A DNA stretch of 64,000 bases, taken from Paenibacillus sinopodophylli. GTDB lineage: Bacteria > Bacillota > Bacilli > Paenibacillales > Paenibacillaceae. The stretch lies in the NCBI RefSeq assembly GCF_005930355.1, contig NZ_VDBO01000001.1, forward strand, positions 2,240,211 to 2,304,210. The letters run 5' to 3'. Shown here one piece after another: positions 25,691 through 34,528 of this stretch. A program made the position numbers and the translations under genes. The notes beneath the pieces were generated by a model. It was not told where the DNA came from. It ran no database searches and worked only from the letters and a program-made list of their open reading frames with translations. How positions within the stretch are numbered: the first letter of the stretch is position 1; every line of letters starts with the position of its first letter.

Positions 25691-26423
25691 TTGTCTCACC
25701 TCTGGTTACAATACTTTTTCGTTTTTTCAAATGTCTAACATAGTCTTTACGCTTCATATTGGTCACTTGACCAAGCATCGTCAGCCCGAGAAGCTCTTCA
25801 ATCTCTCGTTCTGATTTAATAGAATCATCGAGCGAATCTAGTAAAAATACCAATCCGATGCCTAGCGTCAAACCTACGATGAAGCCTATAAACACGATTG
25901 AATTACTTTGCTCATTGATTGGGTATGGATTCTCTTCTGCCGAAGAAAGAAGGCGAATACTCGTTACGCCTAAGGTATCCCTAGCCACATCTCTATAAAT
26001 CTCTACGCCTGTATTTGCAATGTCAGCCGCTAGCTTAGGATTAGTGTCCACTACCGATACGACCGTGACGAGCGAGCCGTCTACGCTGTCTACTCGGATC
26101 TGGCCTCTAAGCTGCGCAACTGAGCGATTCAGTTCAAGCTGTTCAATAATTTGCTTCAGCACAAGCGGCTCCCTGAACAATACTCTGACCGTTCCAATCA
26201 TATCTGGAGTGGCAGCGACAATCATTCTGGACGAAGCCGCATACATAGGTGTTTCGGGCCTATTGTTGTAGAGACCCGCCAAAACCGTTACAACGATGGT
26301 AATAAGTACAATTAGCCATACTCGTTTACGAATGATTGCGTATAAGGCTTTAATGTTAATTTCTTTCATCTTTTCCTTCTCGCCGCGAATGGCCTGCGAG
26401 TCATCTGATTGACTAACGTACAT
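25680..26423 (-). CDS. Wzz/EpsA-type chain-length determinant, kinase modulator
   Basis: 247 residues with two membrane helices, near residues 35-50 (VWLIVLITIVVTVLAGLYNN) and near 170-190 (SIVFIGFIVGLTLGIGLVFL). An extracytoplasmic coiled region lies between them, followed by a short cytoplasmic tail (LLGLTMLGQVTNMKRKDY). This is the YveK/CapA layout, which regulates polymer length and activates the BY-kinase. The ATG at 26423 has AGGTGG 8 nt before it; the frame runs 12 bp further to a GTG. It is the first gene of the main EPS operon, 49-54 bp downstream of a SinR-controlled promoter. Confidence 0.9.
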   Translation of the reverse strand: MYVSQSDDSQAIRGEKEKMKEINIKALYAIIRKRVWLIVLITIVVTVLAGLYNNRPETPMYAASSRMIVAATPDMIGTVRVLFREPLVLKQIIEQLELNRSVAQLRGQIRVDSVDGSLVTVVSVVDTNPKLAADIANTGVEIYRDVARDTLGVTSIRLLSSAEENPYPINEQSNSIVFIGFIVGLTLGIGLVFLLDSLDDSIKSEREIEELLGLTMLGQVTNMKRKDYVRHLKKRKSIVTRGETIGS

Positions 26424-26446
26424 GTGAACACCCACCTGCTTACGTT

Positions 26447-26462
26447 GTTTTTTATAAAGAAC
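26447..26462 (-). promoter_or_regulatory. SinR-type operator, downstream site of the EPS promoter
   Basis: Minus-strand GTTCTTTATAAAAAAC. It contains GTTCTTT, and one position breaks the dyad. It lies between the predicted transcription start and the first EPS gene, so bound repressor could block escape of polymerase. Confidence 0.6.
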
Positions 26463-26471
26463 AATAAGTCA

Positions 26472-26500
26472 ATATTAGTTCTTTATATAGAACATGTCAA
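26472..26500 (-). promoter_or_regulatory. EPS operon promoter with operator as spacer
   Basis: On the minus strand TTGACA (26495-26500) and TAATAT (26472-26477) are 17 bp apart. The spacer holds the perfect-length dyad GTTCTATATAAAGAAC (26478-26493). The -35 is a consensus match. The operator position implies direct repression by steric exclusion. Together with the downstream site it makes a two-operator promoter for the Wzz-kinase-capD operon. Confidence 0.75.
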
Positions 26501-26528
26501 TATCATTTTACTGTTGATCAGGTGATGA

Positions 26529-26939
26529 TCAATTATCGATATGAAGAATAATGATATTTGATGATTTCTTTTTCTGGCTTGCATGGACGTTTGTTTCTAC
26601 TCTGCTATTCTTCCACATATTCGATTGAACTAAATCTTTCAACGCTTGGAAATCGCCCTTGCTCATACCCTCATCAACTGCATTCTTAATAATCGCACGC
26701 CATTCCTCATCAAGCGTTTCTTCTTGATTACGTTTCGGTAAAATCTCTTTCCCAAGCAAATATTCAATGTTAGAATCCAAAGGTGCCGCTATTTTTGCCA
26801 TCACCTGTAGAGAAGGGTTGTTCTGCATATTTCGTTCGATGTAGCTCAAATAGGACTTGGATACGCCTGCTAGGTCGGCAAGCTTCGTTATCGAATAGCC
26901 CTTTTTTTCCCGTAGACTTTTAATCCGTTCCCCAATCAT
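26529..26939 (-). CDS. sinR: SinR-type transcriptional repressor of EPS genes
   Basis: 136 residues. The N-terminal XRE-type HTH (MIGERIKSLREKKGYSITKL, then GVSKSYLSYIERNMQNNPSL) follows Bacillus SinR almost word for word. The C-terminal part (LDEEWRAIIKNAVDEGMSKG, then DFQALKDLV) matches the Sin dimerisation domain. It is about 25 residues longer than Bacillus SinR, mainly in the linker and tail. GAAGGAG stands 6 nt before the ATG. It is located between its own operator-bearing promoter and the EPS promoter. No sinI-like antirepressor gene is adjacent, so the signal that relieves repression is not visible here. Confidence 0.9.
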   Translation of the reverse strand: MIGERIKSLREKKGYSITKLADLAGVSKSYLSYIERNMQNNPSLQVMAKIAAPLDSNIEYLLGKEILPKRNQEETLDEEWRAIIKNAVDEGMSKGDFQALKDLVQSNMWKNSRVETNVHASQKKKSSNIIILHIDN

Positions 26940-27023
26940 ATTATTCTCCTTCGCCCAGTTTAGATCCTAACCGTTTGCTAAGTACTTGCCGAAAACAAAA
27001 ACTTTATAACAGACAGTAACTAT

Positions 27024-27053
27024 ATCTTAGTTCTTTAAAGAGAACAAAGTCAA
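27024..27053 (-). promoter_or_regulatory. sinR promoter with autoregulatory operator
   Basis: On the minus strand TTGACT (27048-27053) and TAAGAT (27024-27029) are 18 bp apart, and the spacer contains GTTCTCTTTAAAGAAC (27030-27045), a dyad with the SinR core GTTCTCT. The arrangement repeats that of the EPS promoter and predicts negative autoregulation. Confidence 0.7.
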
Positions 27054-27111
27054 TACCATTTCTGCTTTTTCCATCTACATTTGTCGTTTTATCGTCTTTC
27101 CTATAGGATGA

Positions 27112-27145
27112 AAAATCGCCGAAATCAAGTGATTTCGGCGATTTT
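27112..27145 (-). terminator. Strong bidirectional terminator between ydaK-like gene and sinR
   Basis: Perfect 15-bp stem AAAATCGCCGAAATC / GATTTCGGCGATTTT with a 4-nt loop and A/T tracts on both sides. It ends the leftward ydaJKLMN-like operon just before the sinR promoter. Confidence 0.9.
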
Positions 27146-27181
27146 CCTGCTCATAAAATTAATCGGACAGCTAGTATGCAG

Positions 27182-28036
27182 CTACACATCGTACTCCAGT
27201 CGTTTCCGTGCTTGAACGATGAAATCCAGAGGTGTCGGGATCGATTCCGGTTTATATTCAACCGCACCCATTGTAAGGTTCAATTCCACTTTATATTTTT
27301 CCGCAAAATCAACGGAGTTGAACTGTTCAACCTTCTCCTTTAAACGCTTGATAACGATTCCTGCCCCCTCTTCATCCGTGAAGAGCAGCATTCCCCAAGT
27401 CGGGGTTTCCGTATTCAGCATGTATAAGGAATCATTCAAACGGATGCTCGTCTCGTTTAATTTGGAAACGTCATAGATCATCTCGGTCATCTGCGTCTGA
27501 CTAATCATTCGGCTTAGCTCATCCCAGTACTTTACAGTGACAACCATCAAAGTCAAAGGAATGCTGTATCTAGTTGAGAGAGCCATAAATACAGTAGCGT
27601 CTTTTTGGAAAGAACGGCTGTTTTTCAAGTTTGTGCGCTCGTCCATCGTAGCCAGCGAAGCATTCTGTTTCAGCAATTGCTCCTTCTCTGCTTGAAGCTG
27701 CTTGCTTGCTGCCGTCAGCATCCAGGTCACCATCGTAAACACAGGGGTCATGATCAGCCAAAAGTAATTTTGGATGTCTACGACGTCTCCGAGGGCAACT
27801 GTCTGGTACAGCGTAAACGTTCCGTAGCCGAATATAAACAAAATATTCATAATCAGCCCCGTAGTAACGGACGTGAAATACGTTACGATCGAGATTAGAA
27901 ACGCAATATTCAATAAAATAATGTTAAGGATATATTGATCGGGATTGCCCGCTGTGAATAGGATCGATATAAAACTTATAACGAACAAGAGCAGAAAAGC
28001 GATGTCCGACATAAGACTGCTTTGATTACGTTTCAT
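27182..28036 (-). CDS. Membrane protein with degenerate GGDEF domain, likely c-di-GMP receptor (YdaK-like)
   Basis: 284 residues: four hydrophobic helices in residues 10-110, then a GGDEF-like domain that starts at DERTNLKNSRSF (133-143, equivalent to DxLTxLxNRR). The catalytic GGDEF position reads NTETP (208-212), so no diguanylate cyclase activity is expected. Exactly five residues before it stands RLND (199-202), the RxxD inhibitory-site motif that binds c-di-GMP. This is the pattern of YdaK/PssE-type receptors that switch on a polysaccharide synthase. The gene overlaps the BcsB-like gene by 11 bp and is the last of the operon; in Bacillus subtilis ydaK is second. Confidence 0.85.
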   Translation of the reverse strand: MKRNQSSLMSDIAFLLLFVISFISILFTAGNPDQYILNIILLNIAFLISIVTYFTSVTTGLIMNILFIFGYGTFTLYQTVALGDVVDIQNYFWLIMTPVFTMVTWMLTAASKQLQAEKEQLLKQNASLATMDERTNLKNSRSFQKDATVFMALSTRYSIPLTLMVVTVKYWDELSRMISQTQMTEMIYDVSKLNETSIRLNDSLYMLNTETPTWGMLLFTDEEGAGIVIKRLKEKVEQFNSVDFAEKYKVELNLTMGAVEYKPESIPTPLDFIVQARKRLEYDV

Positions 28037-30125
28037 CGCTCTCCCTCCGTTTCATCCGATATTTGCGAATCAACAGAATCAATGAAAGCAAGATGACGAC
28101 TAGAACCAGCACGATGGCAACCATAAAGCCAAGCACATCGCTTCTCTCCATTACCTCTTCGATCATGTTTGTCGATTGCTCTCCCCCTGCTTCTTTCTTG
28201 AAGCGGAAAGCGTAAATATTTCCATCTTTGTCTGTGACGGCTCCATCACCGAATACTTTCCACTTCGTACTCTCACTCGTCAGCAGCTTGGATGCCAAGT
28301 AATAAACGTCCGAGCCTGCTCCTGTCACAGCCATCAAGCCGAGACCTGCGGTATACGGCGAATCAATCAGCTGCAATGTTCCAATTCGTTTGCCGTAGTC
28401 CTCGTCGATGCTCATTTTCTCATTCGATTGGATCGCATCGCCAGCTTCGTTATATTGGAAATAAAGGTGCTCATTCTGATCTCGAATAACCTTGTTGTTC
28501 TGATAAGTGCCAATCGCGATAATATTACGGTTCGCAAGCGCAGCAGCTTCCGTGTCGTCCTCATAGAACTCAACTTCTCCCGCATTACTCTCAGCGAAAC
28601 GGCCGAGCATATGGAATAAATTCGAAATGGTTAAGTACGTATAACGGTCGCGTACCTCAGGCAGCACGACTGCTACTTGATTAAAAGCGCCGTCCCGCAA
28701 AAAAGGATTTGGGTAATTGTTAAACAGCAGCGCCGTTTGATCCAGCGTATTCAGCTGTAAGACGGAGCTATTCTCTACAAATGCCCATGGCGTTTGATTC
28801 TGAAGCGTTATACAGCCAGCATTTTTCAGCTCCAGATCGAATGCCACCGTCACTGAAAAGTTGCCCGTTATATCCATATTTTTTGGAATCGGCAATGTCA
28901 ACTGATCACCATTCGCTAGCTCAGCGCTCAGCTTCTTACTGCCAATCGGCAAATCATTGATCAATACTGTAACCAAGGAACGGTCAAAATCCAGATTGTT
29001 CGCATAACGCATATCTAGACTAATTTTACTTGCTGTTGCAATTGATCGGTTAGCCGGCAGTGCAATGAAATATGCTTTTTCCTGATGCGATATTCCGGTT
29101 AGCCGATCTCCCGTTTCCGTGAGCGTAACGTTTTTATTCACACTGACAGCAGGTGTCGCAATATTCGTTTGCTCGCCTACGAGCTTTCTACTACTGCTTA
29201 GCTGCAAGACAAGCTCCTGATTATTGAGCAATCGCCCTGCCTTTACAAGCATTTCCGCATTCTCTGATGTCACAACAAGAATCTGCTGCTTGTCAACGCT
29301 CAGTAACTGAATCAACGCCTGTTTGCTCAGATCTTCATCAGCTAATTGGCTTTTAATTTCACCCGGCAAGTGATCATATAGAGCCACTGCCACGATCATC
29401 GATTTCGTTAGCCTAGCATCACTGTTCCACTCCAGCATCGGGATGCTCTCATCCTCGAGCGGATTTGCTTTCGCTAGGCCTGCTAAGGCTTGTACCGCAG
29501 CCTCCAGCTCACCAGGTTCACTATCCACTGGCACGGCTATCGCGTTCAACCCTGCACTCACCGTATCAAGACCTATAAATTGCTGATAGAAGCCTTTTAT
29601 GCTGCCTCCAATTGGTTCTTTAGCATACGTCATAGAAAGGTTCGACGTCTTGTACAACTGAAGCCAGCTCTCCTGCTTATCAACGGGCAAGCAAACTTGG
29701 TCAGGCGTCGCTGTTTGTACAACGCCACCGACTGTCAGCATATTATTGCCCGCTATCAAAAGCGCTTTGGGCACAGATACCGTCAAATGATTCTTCTCTT
29801 CTGACGTTGCTTCTGGCCTGAAAGAATGAAAAGCGTTCCCGTTCACAGAAAGCGTAATACTGGAGTATTCGTCTTGTGCGAGTGGTGTCATTTTGTAGTC
29901 CAGATTTAGCGTTACCGTCTCTATATTCCAATAATCCTCTATCTCGAAATAAAATGGCTTGGATGCTGAGCTTCCTGACAGCAACGAATCCGTATTCGCC
30001 AAGGTAACATCATAATGGTGATTAGAGCTCGGGTTCAGAATGGCTGCAGCGGCTGCAGCATATCCATTCTGAGAAAATAATAAAGTAAGGCAGAGCAAGC
30101 TTGTGACTAACCATCTCATTTGCAA
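28026..30125 (-). CDS. BcsB-like exopolysaccharide synthase subunit (YdaN-like)
   Basis: 699 residues with a signal peptide (WLVTSLLCLTLLFSQNGYAA), a large extracytoplasmic region and one C-terminal membrane helix (GFMVAIVLVLVVILLSLILL) followed by a basic tail (RKYRMKRR). The body has the BcsB features of paired beta-sandwich domains (SVNGNAFHSF, LINDLPIGSKKL) and flavodoxin-like parts. BcsB proteins guide the nascent chain out of the GT2 synthase. TTG at 30125 has AGGAG at 6 nt; an ATG two codons later is the alternative start. It lies 16 bp after the GT2 gene, which supports a synthase pair. Confidence 0.87.
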   Translation of the reverse strand: MQMRWLVTSLLCLTLLFSQNGYAAAAAAILNPSSNHHYDVTLANTDSLLSGSSASKPFYFEIEDYWNIETVTLNLDYKMTPLAQDEYSSITLSVNGNAFHSFRPEATSEEKNHLTVSVPKALLIAGNNMLTVGGVVQTATPDQVCLPVDKQESWLQLYKTSNLSMTYAKEPIGGSIKGFYQQFIGLDTVSAGLNAIAVPVDSEPGELEAAVQALAGLAKANPLEDESIPMLEWNSDARLTKSMIVAVALYDHLPGEIKSQLADEDLSKQALIQLLSVDKQQILVVTSENAEMLVKAGRLLNNQELVLQLSSSRKLVGEQTNIATPAVSVNKNVTLTETGDRLTGISHQEKAYFIALPANRSIATASKISLDMRYANNLDFDRSLVTVLINDLPIGSKKLSAELANGDQLTLPIPKNMDITGNFSVTVAFDLELKNAGCITLQNQTPWAFVENSSVLQLNTLDQTALLFNNYPNPFLRDGAFNQVAVVLPEVRDRYTYLTISNLFHMLGRFAESNAGEVEFYEDDTEAAALANRNIIAIGTYQNNKVIRDQNEHLYFQYNEAGDAIQSNEKMSIDEDYGKRIGTLQLIDSPYTAGLGLMAVTGAGSDVYYLASKLLTSESTKWKVFGDGAVTDKDGNIYAFRFKKEAGGEQSTNMIEEVMERSDVLGFMVAIVLVLVVILLSLILLIRKYRMKRRESDET

Positions 30126-30141
30126 TTACTTCTCCTCCTAC

Positions 30142-31392
30142 TCAGTAACGTTCTGTCTTATACCATTTGATTTCCCTCTTGAAAATAAAATCCTTCACAT
30201 AGTTGTATAGCCCGTAAGCTGCGACCACCATCCATAATTGACAGTAGGTTATGTACATCAGCATAATGATCCAAACATTGGAGAGGCGCATTTCGCCTTT
30301 TTCAGTAATTAAGGTGATAAACGTCCCAGTAATAAATAAAATGATAGCCAGCACCCATAGAAATGCGCTGTATCCCGCAATCGTAGTATGCACATATCCG
30401 AGCGCGTGCAGTAGCAGCAGCAAATCCGACATAATCAAAGAGGTTAACAATAAGAAGTAGATCGATATAAAATACAGAATGTCGAAATGTATATTTTTGG
30501 CTGAGCGATTAAATAACAAAGGCGTATTTTTCACAATGACATAAATATTCCCTTTCGCCCAACGCGTACGCTGCTTAAACCATACCTTGAGCGTTTGCGG
30601 CTCCTGCTCCCACGTCACCGCCTTGGGCTGGAACTTAATGCGATAGCCCATCATGTAGATTCGGAAGCTTATCTCTGTATCCTCGGCAATAGCCTTGACG
30701 TCCCACCCGCCGATCTGCTCTACAATATCACGCCTCATAATAAAGTTCGTTCCAGGAATCGTACAAAGCTTGAACAGCTTCCATCTGCCTGCTTGCGCCA
30801 TCCATTGGAAGGACAAGGTTTCTATGTTGATGAAACGGGTCAACAGGCTCGCATTACGATTACGGGTTCTGAATTTGCCGATTACGGCGCCAAGCGATTG
30901 ATCATGCATAATTTCCCCTACTAGGTAGCGAAGCGCCTTCTTCTCCGGCGTGTTATCCGCATCGTAGATGGCGATCAATTGTCCCTTGCTCTCTGCAAAG
31001 CCAATATTGAGTGCATTGGACTTTCCTTTCCCGCCGGTAACCGCATCCGTATTAATAACAATCAGCTGCCTGCCGGCATACTTTTGCTGTAAGCCGCCTA
31101 GCAGCACACTGCTATTATCTGACGAGTTATCGTTAATAACGATAATCTCATATCGATCATGCGGGTAATCCAGCGCCAAGAGCGCTTCTACCGTTTGTAC
31201 GATGACGATCCCTTCATTATGTGCAGGAACCATGATCGACACGAATGGAGCCTCTCCCTCGATATCAGGCACAGGCCTGCCCTCGTTCTCCATATAAAAC
31301 AAATAGCCCGCAATAATAAGCACAACGTTCACGAGCAACAGCGACCAGATACAAATGACCGCGATCAGCATTAATACATCAGCAATTGTCAT
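30142..31392 (-). CDS. Processive GT2 polysaccharide synthase (YdaM-like)
   Basis: 416 residues. One N-terminal helix (LMLIAVICIWSLLLVNVVLI), a GT2 catalytic domain and several C-terminal helices. The motifs of processive beta-glycan synthases are present: PAHNEGIVI, DADNTPEKK (DxD), AEDTEISFRI (the TED position reads AED) and QRTRWAKGN (QxxRW). No PilZ domain is attached, unlike BcsA, so c-di-GMP control must come from a separate protein, most likely the degenerate GGDEF product of this operon. AAGGAG stands 6 nt before the ATG. The polymer is unknown. Confidence 0.92.
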   Translation of the reverse strand: MTIADVLMLIAVICIWSLLLVNVVLIIAGYLFYMENEGRPVPDIEGEAPFVSIMVPAHNEGIVIVQTVEALLALDYPHDRYEIIVINDNSSDNSSVLLGGLQQKYAGRQLIVINTDAVTGGKGKSNALNIGFAESKGQLIAIYDADNTPEKKALRYLVGEIMHDQSLGAVIGKFRTRNRNASLLTRFINIETLSFQWMAQAGRWKLFKLCTIPGTNFIMRRDIVEQIGGWDVKAIAEDTEISFRIYMMGYRIKFQPKAVTWEQEPQTLKVWFKQRTRWAKGNIYVIVKNTPLLFNRSAKNIHFDILYFISIYFLLLTSLIMSDLLLLLHALGYVHTTIAGYSAFLWVLAIILFITGTFITLITEKGEMRLSNVWIIMLMYITYCQLWMVVAAYGLYNYVKDFIFKREIKWYKTERY

Positions 31393-31402
31393 TTCTGTCT
31401 CC

Positions 31403-32956
31403 TTACTTGTAATATTTGCGTTTATACATCCGGGAACCTAAGAAGAAAAATACGGTGAAAGCAGAGATCGCAATCAAGATAATACCGATGAACAGCTTAT
31501 TTTGTACGGCAAACCATTTCACGAAGCTTTGCTCTGCTTCAGGCGCATAAACATATTCTGAACTGATGCTCGTCCTCTCGCTGATCAAGGATAAGCTTTC
31601 GCCATTTACTTGCAGCATTCCGCTGCGAGAAGTGATTACATGGTTCGCGGTCTGGACCTTATGCTCGCGGGCTTTATAATCAGCAAATATCAGCCAGCTG
31701 TTCATAAGAGCTTGGACACCTCTGCCCAGCTCTTCTTCATTCGTGAAGAATGGAATCGTAATCACAGTATCCATGGGCAGCGGCTCGATTACCTTTCCCT
31801 TATCCTCATAATTCGCCCATTCGTCAGGCTGTACACTGTATAGCGAAGACGGGAAAGCATATGATGTATTCGTACGTGCTTTGTGCATCACCTTTTCATT
31901 CGGGAAGAGAAGAGCTGAATCGAACAGGGTCATCGCATGATCCACATACAGCTGGTCATATGACCAATACATCTCGGCACCTATGCCCAGTGGTGCAATG
32001 CCATAATCAGCTAGCGTATCAATAAACAGTTCCATCTGTTTTTTCAAATCGCGATCTAGCTCACTGATCGTAGATGCGACAGCGGGAGCATTGACTAGAA
32101 TCGTTCCATTTCTCGCTTGTACATATTTCAGTGTTTCCAAATAGCGTTTCATCGCTGGATAATCGGTATTGTCAAAGACTGGGCTGACACTTGCGATAAA
32201 CGGTATGCCCGCATCGTAGAGCCGATCAGCCAGCTTCACAAGCAGCTCAAGGTCAGAGAAGGGGTATATGTCTTTAAATGCTACATAGCTCTGGCTCTCA
32301 GCCGTTATACCGAGCCAATCCCTCAACACATCGGACATGGCCCATTCACTAAGATGTTTCGACCTGAAGAAAGGAATATAAGCGATGCCTTCATGGATTA
32401 CACCGTAAGGAGAGGCCACCGCTATGCTGCCTGAAGTAATCTCACCGTAAGCTTTTCCTTCTGACTGTTCGATATAAGCAGTATCCTGCACCCTAATGGA
32501 CGATTCTGTGAATGAACGAACTGTCAGCTTTACACTATCCTGGCCGCCCTGTATGAGATTGAGATGAAGCTTCGTTGAAACCATTGCTGGCACATTGCCG
32601 CCAATATGGAGGTAATCACCTGCAAAATGACTGAGATCATCGGTATATGCTTGACTTGAATCAGCCATATCGGAAGCATTAACGAGTCCAATGACCTTAT
32701 TAAAATGCTGCATGTCTCCAGCCCGATAGCCATCACGCGCGAGCAGTGTCACCGTCACACCAAACCCAGCAAGCAGTCGCTGAAGTGCCTCAATATTCCC
32801 CTCATTATCCGTCCCGACAGCCAAGCTATCGTAGACGAGCAGAACAGCCCCAGGCTCAGTCTTCTCCTGCGCTTCAACGTAAAATGAAGGCAGCAGCAGG
32901 AACATCATAAACAGCAGCGCAATCTTTGTTGAAATAGGCTTAATGGGCTTGTACAT
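31403..32956 (-). CDS. DUF2334 polysaccharide-deacetylase-like protein (YdaL-like)
   Basis: 517 residues with a signal peptide (YKPIKPISTKIALLFMMFLL), a long extracytoplasmic domain and a C-terminal helix (LFIGIILIAISAFTVFFFLG) with a basic tail. The region VKLADRLYDAGIPFIASVSP, ending in VFD, is typical for DUF2334, a family with a polysaccharide-deacetylase-like barrel. In ydaJKLMN-type loci this protein may modify the polymer. The frame is open to 33082 but would overlap the upstream gene by 100 bp; AAGGCGGTGA just before the ATG at 32956 decides the start. Confidence 0.85.
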   Translation of the reverse strand: MYKPIKPISTKIALLFMMFLLLPSFYVEAQEKTEPGAVLLVYDSLAVGTDNEGNIEALQRLLAGFGVTVTLLARDGYRAGDMQHFNKVIGLVNASDMADSSQAYTDDLSHFAGDYLHIGGNVPAMVSTKLHLNLIQGGQDSVKLTVRSFTESSIRVQDTAYIEQSEGKAYGEITSGSIAVASPYGVIHEGIAYIPFFRSKHLSEWAMSDVLRDWLGITAESQSYVAFKDIYPFSDLELLVKLADRLYDAGIPFIASVSPVFDNTDYPAMKRYLETLKYVQARNGTILVNAPAVASTISELDRDLKKQMELFIDTLADYGIAPLGIGAEMYWSYDQLYVDHAMTLFDSALLFPNEKVMHKARTNTSYAFPSSLYSVQPDEWANYEDKGKVIEPLPMDTVITIPFFTNEEELGRGVQALMNSWLIFADYKAREHKVQTANHVITSRSGMLQVNGESLSLISERTSISSEYVYAPEAEQSFVKWFAVQNKLFIGIILIAISAFTVFFFLGSRMYKRKYYK

Positions 32957-32981
32957 TCGAATCACCGCCTTGATAACCAAA

Positions 32982-34499
32982 TCATGCTGAGTGACTAAGG
33001 GTAACGGATGGCTGCCGTTTCTCGCTTCTCCATAGATTTCCTTGGATCGCATCGGCCGCTGTCGCAAACGTAACAATATCAAAAGCTAAAGTAAACAGAA
33101 ATTCATGCTTAGACAAGTCCGCATCTCCGGCACCAATGATCGATACGAGAATGCCGGAGAAGCCCATTGCAATCATCGACACCATATGAGGCAGCCGCAG
33201 CATTCGCCTCCTATCTTTATCTCTCCATGCGTTTATGAAGGACGGCAGATAAAGGCCTATAATAATAATCGTCCAAATCACGATAAAACCAAAGGTTTTC
33301 GGGGCAAGCATTTTTTTAATATCACTATAAGCCGTGAAGAAGCTCGTCTGGGCACCGAACGCCTTTCCCTCAGACTTTTCGTAATTCCCCATCGCCTCTG
33401 GGCGGATCGTGAATGCATTTTTAGCCGCTAGGTCAAGCATTTTCCCAGCCTGATCAGGATGCGCGGCATAATACGCAACGATTTGACCGAAACCATATTT
33501 ACTATAAAATTGTTTCTGTAATAAATCAGAATCCACATCTATGGTCGTGTAAGGCTCGTAATAAATACTTTTACCCAAGACTGCGAATTGCTGATCAATA
33601 CCGAATGACTTTAATGCAGCTTCAGGGTCCTCCGATTGCAGCAAAACGCCGCGTGTCATGGCATGATATTTGTTTATATTGACGAATTGCTGCGGAATGA
33701 ATGCATAAGTCGCAATACCTGCTGCAAATAGACAAACCAGTGACGAGGCTGCGAAGACTCGGAACGACTTTTGTTTGCGGACAAAAATCAATAAAATGCC
33801 AGTTACAGCTATTACGATGCCAGCCGGGGCATTCTGCTGCTTGCTCGTTGTTAGAAGCAGTCCACTTATTAGAAAAATGCCCATTAAGACGTAGTCGTTG
33901 AACCGATGACGGTACAACAGCAGCACCGAGGCGAACAAATAGATCATCGAGATCAATACAATACTTTCACTGAAGAAAGAATTGAAAAAGGCCGTATATG
34001 CTGTATCTCCGAATATAAAAATAGTAATGCCAGCAATCATATAGCCCTGTTTCGCCTTTAATTTCCAAGTAAGGCTCTCGGTCAATAGGAATATCGCGCC
34101 TGTATACAGCAGCGTGAACAACGCAGCTTGAATACGGATATCGAACTGGTTCGAATTGAACCATTGATTGATCCATATCGATAATCGAATAAATAAGGAC
34201 TGGGACGAGGATAAAGTGGCTCCGTTCTCGTTGTAATATTGAAATATTCCGTAATTTTTCACGAAATGCCCCAAATATTGACTATCGTAATCAGGAGCGT
34301 TGAAATACAGCCCATTGCTGTATAATATACGGAAATAATCCCCGTTATCCGCCATACCGATATACGGCGAGACAAACAGGGCTAGAGAAGTGATAATCAG
34401 CACGCCTAATGAAGCAAGCACAGCCGGTGAGAACCATCTTTGAAGAGCTGCCCATCGGCGATTTATTGTAGATAAATTCTGGGTGTCAATGACCGACAT
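32982..34499 (-). CDS. Polytopic membrane protein of unknown function in the ydaJKLMN-like operon
   Basis: 505 residues with about 10 hydrophobic helices, starting with VLASLGVLIITSLALFV. A large first extracytoplasmic loop follows (MADNGDYFRILYSNGLYFNA). The layout and the acidic residue in that loop (ADNGDY) recall GT-C membrane glycosyltransferases, but no diagnostic motif was recognised. The basic set ydaJKLMN of Bacillus has no such gene, so it is an addition to the locus. GAGGAGG precedes the ATG at a rather long 12 nt. It could supply the chain modification or the lipid acceptor. Confidence 0.6.
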   Translation of the reverse strand: MSVIDTQNLSTINRRWAALQRWFSPAVLASLGVLIITSLALFVSPYIGMADNGDYFRILYSNGLYFNAPDYDSQYLGHFVKNYGIFQYYNENGATLSSSQSLFIRLSIWINQWFNSNQFDIRIQAALFTLLYTGAIFLLTESLTWKLKAKQGYMIAGITIFIFGDTAYTAFFNSFFSESIVLISMIYLFASVLLLYRHRFNDYVLMGIFLISGLLLTTSKQQNAPAGIVIAVTGILLIFVRKQKSFRVFAASSLVCLFAAGIATYAFIPQQFVNINKYHAMTRGVLLQSEDPEAALKSFGIDQQFAVLGKSIYYEPYTTIDVDSDLLQKQFYSKYGFGQIVAYYAAHPDQAGKMLDLAAKNAFTIRPEAMGNYEKSEGKAFGAQTSFFTAYSDIKKMLAPKTFGFIVIWTIIIIGLYLPSFINAWRDKDRRRMLRLPHMVSMIAMGFSGILVSIIGAGDADLSKHEFLFTLAFDIVTFATAADAIQGNLWRSEKRQPSVTLSHSA

Positions 34500-34528
34500 G
34501 CTTGGTGATTGCCTCCTCTGAGAGAGAT

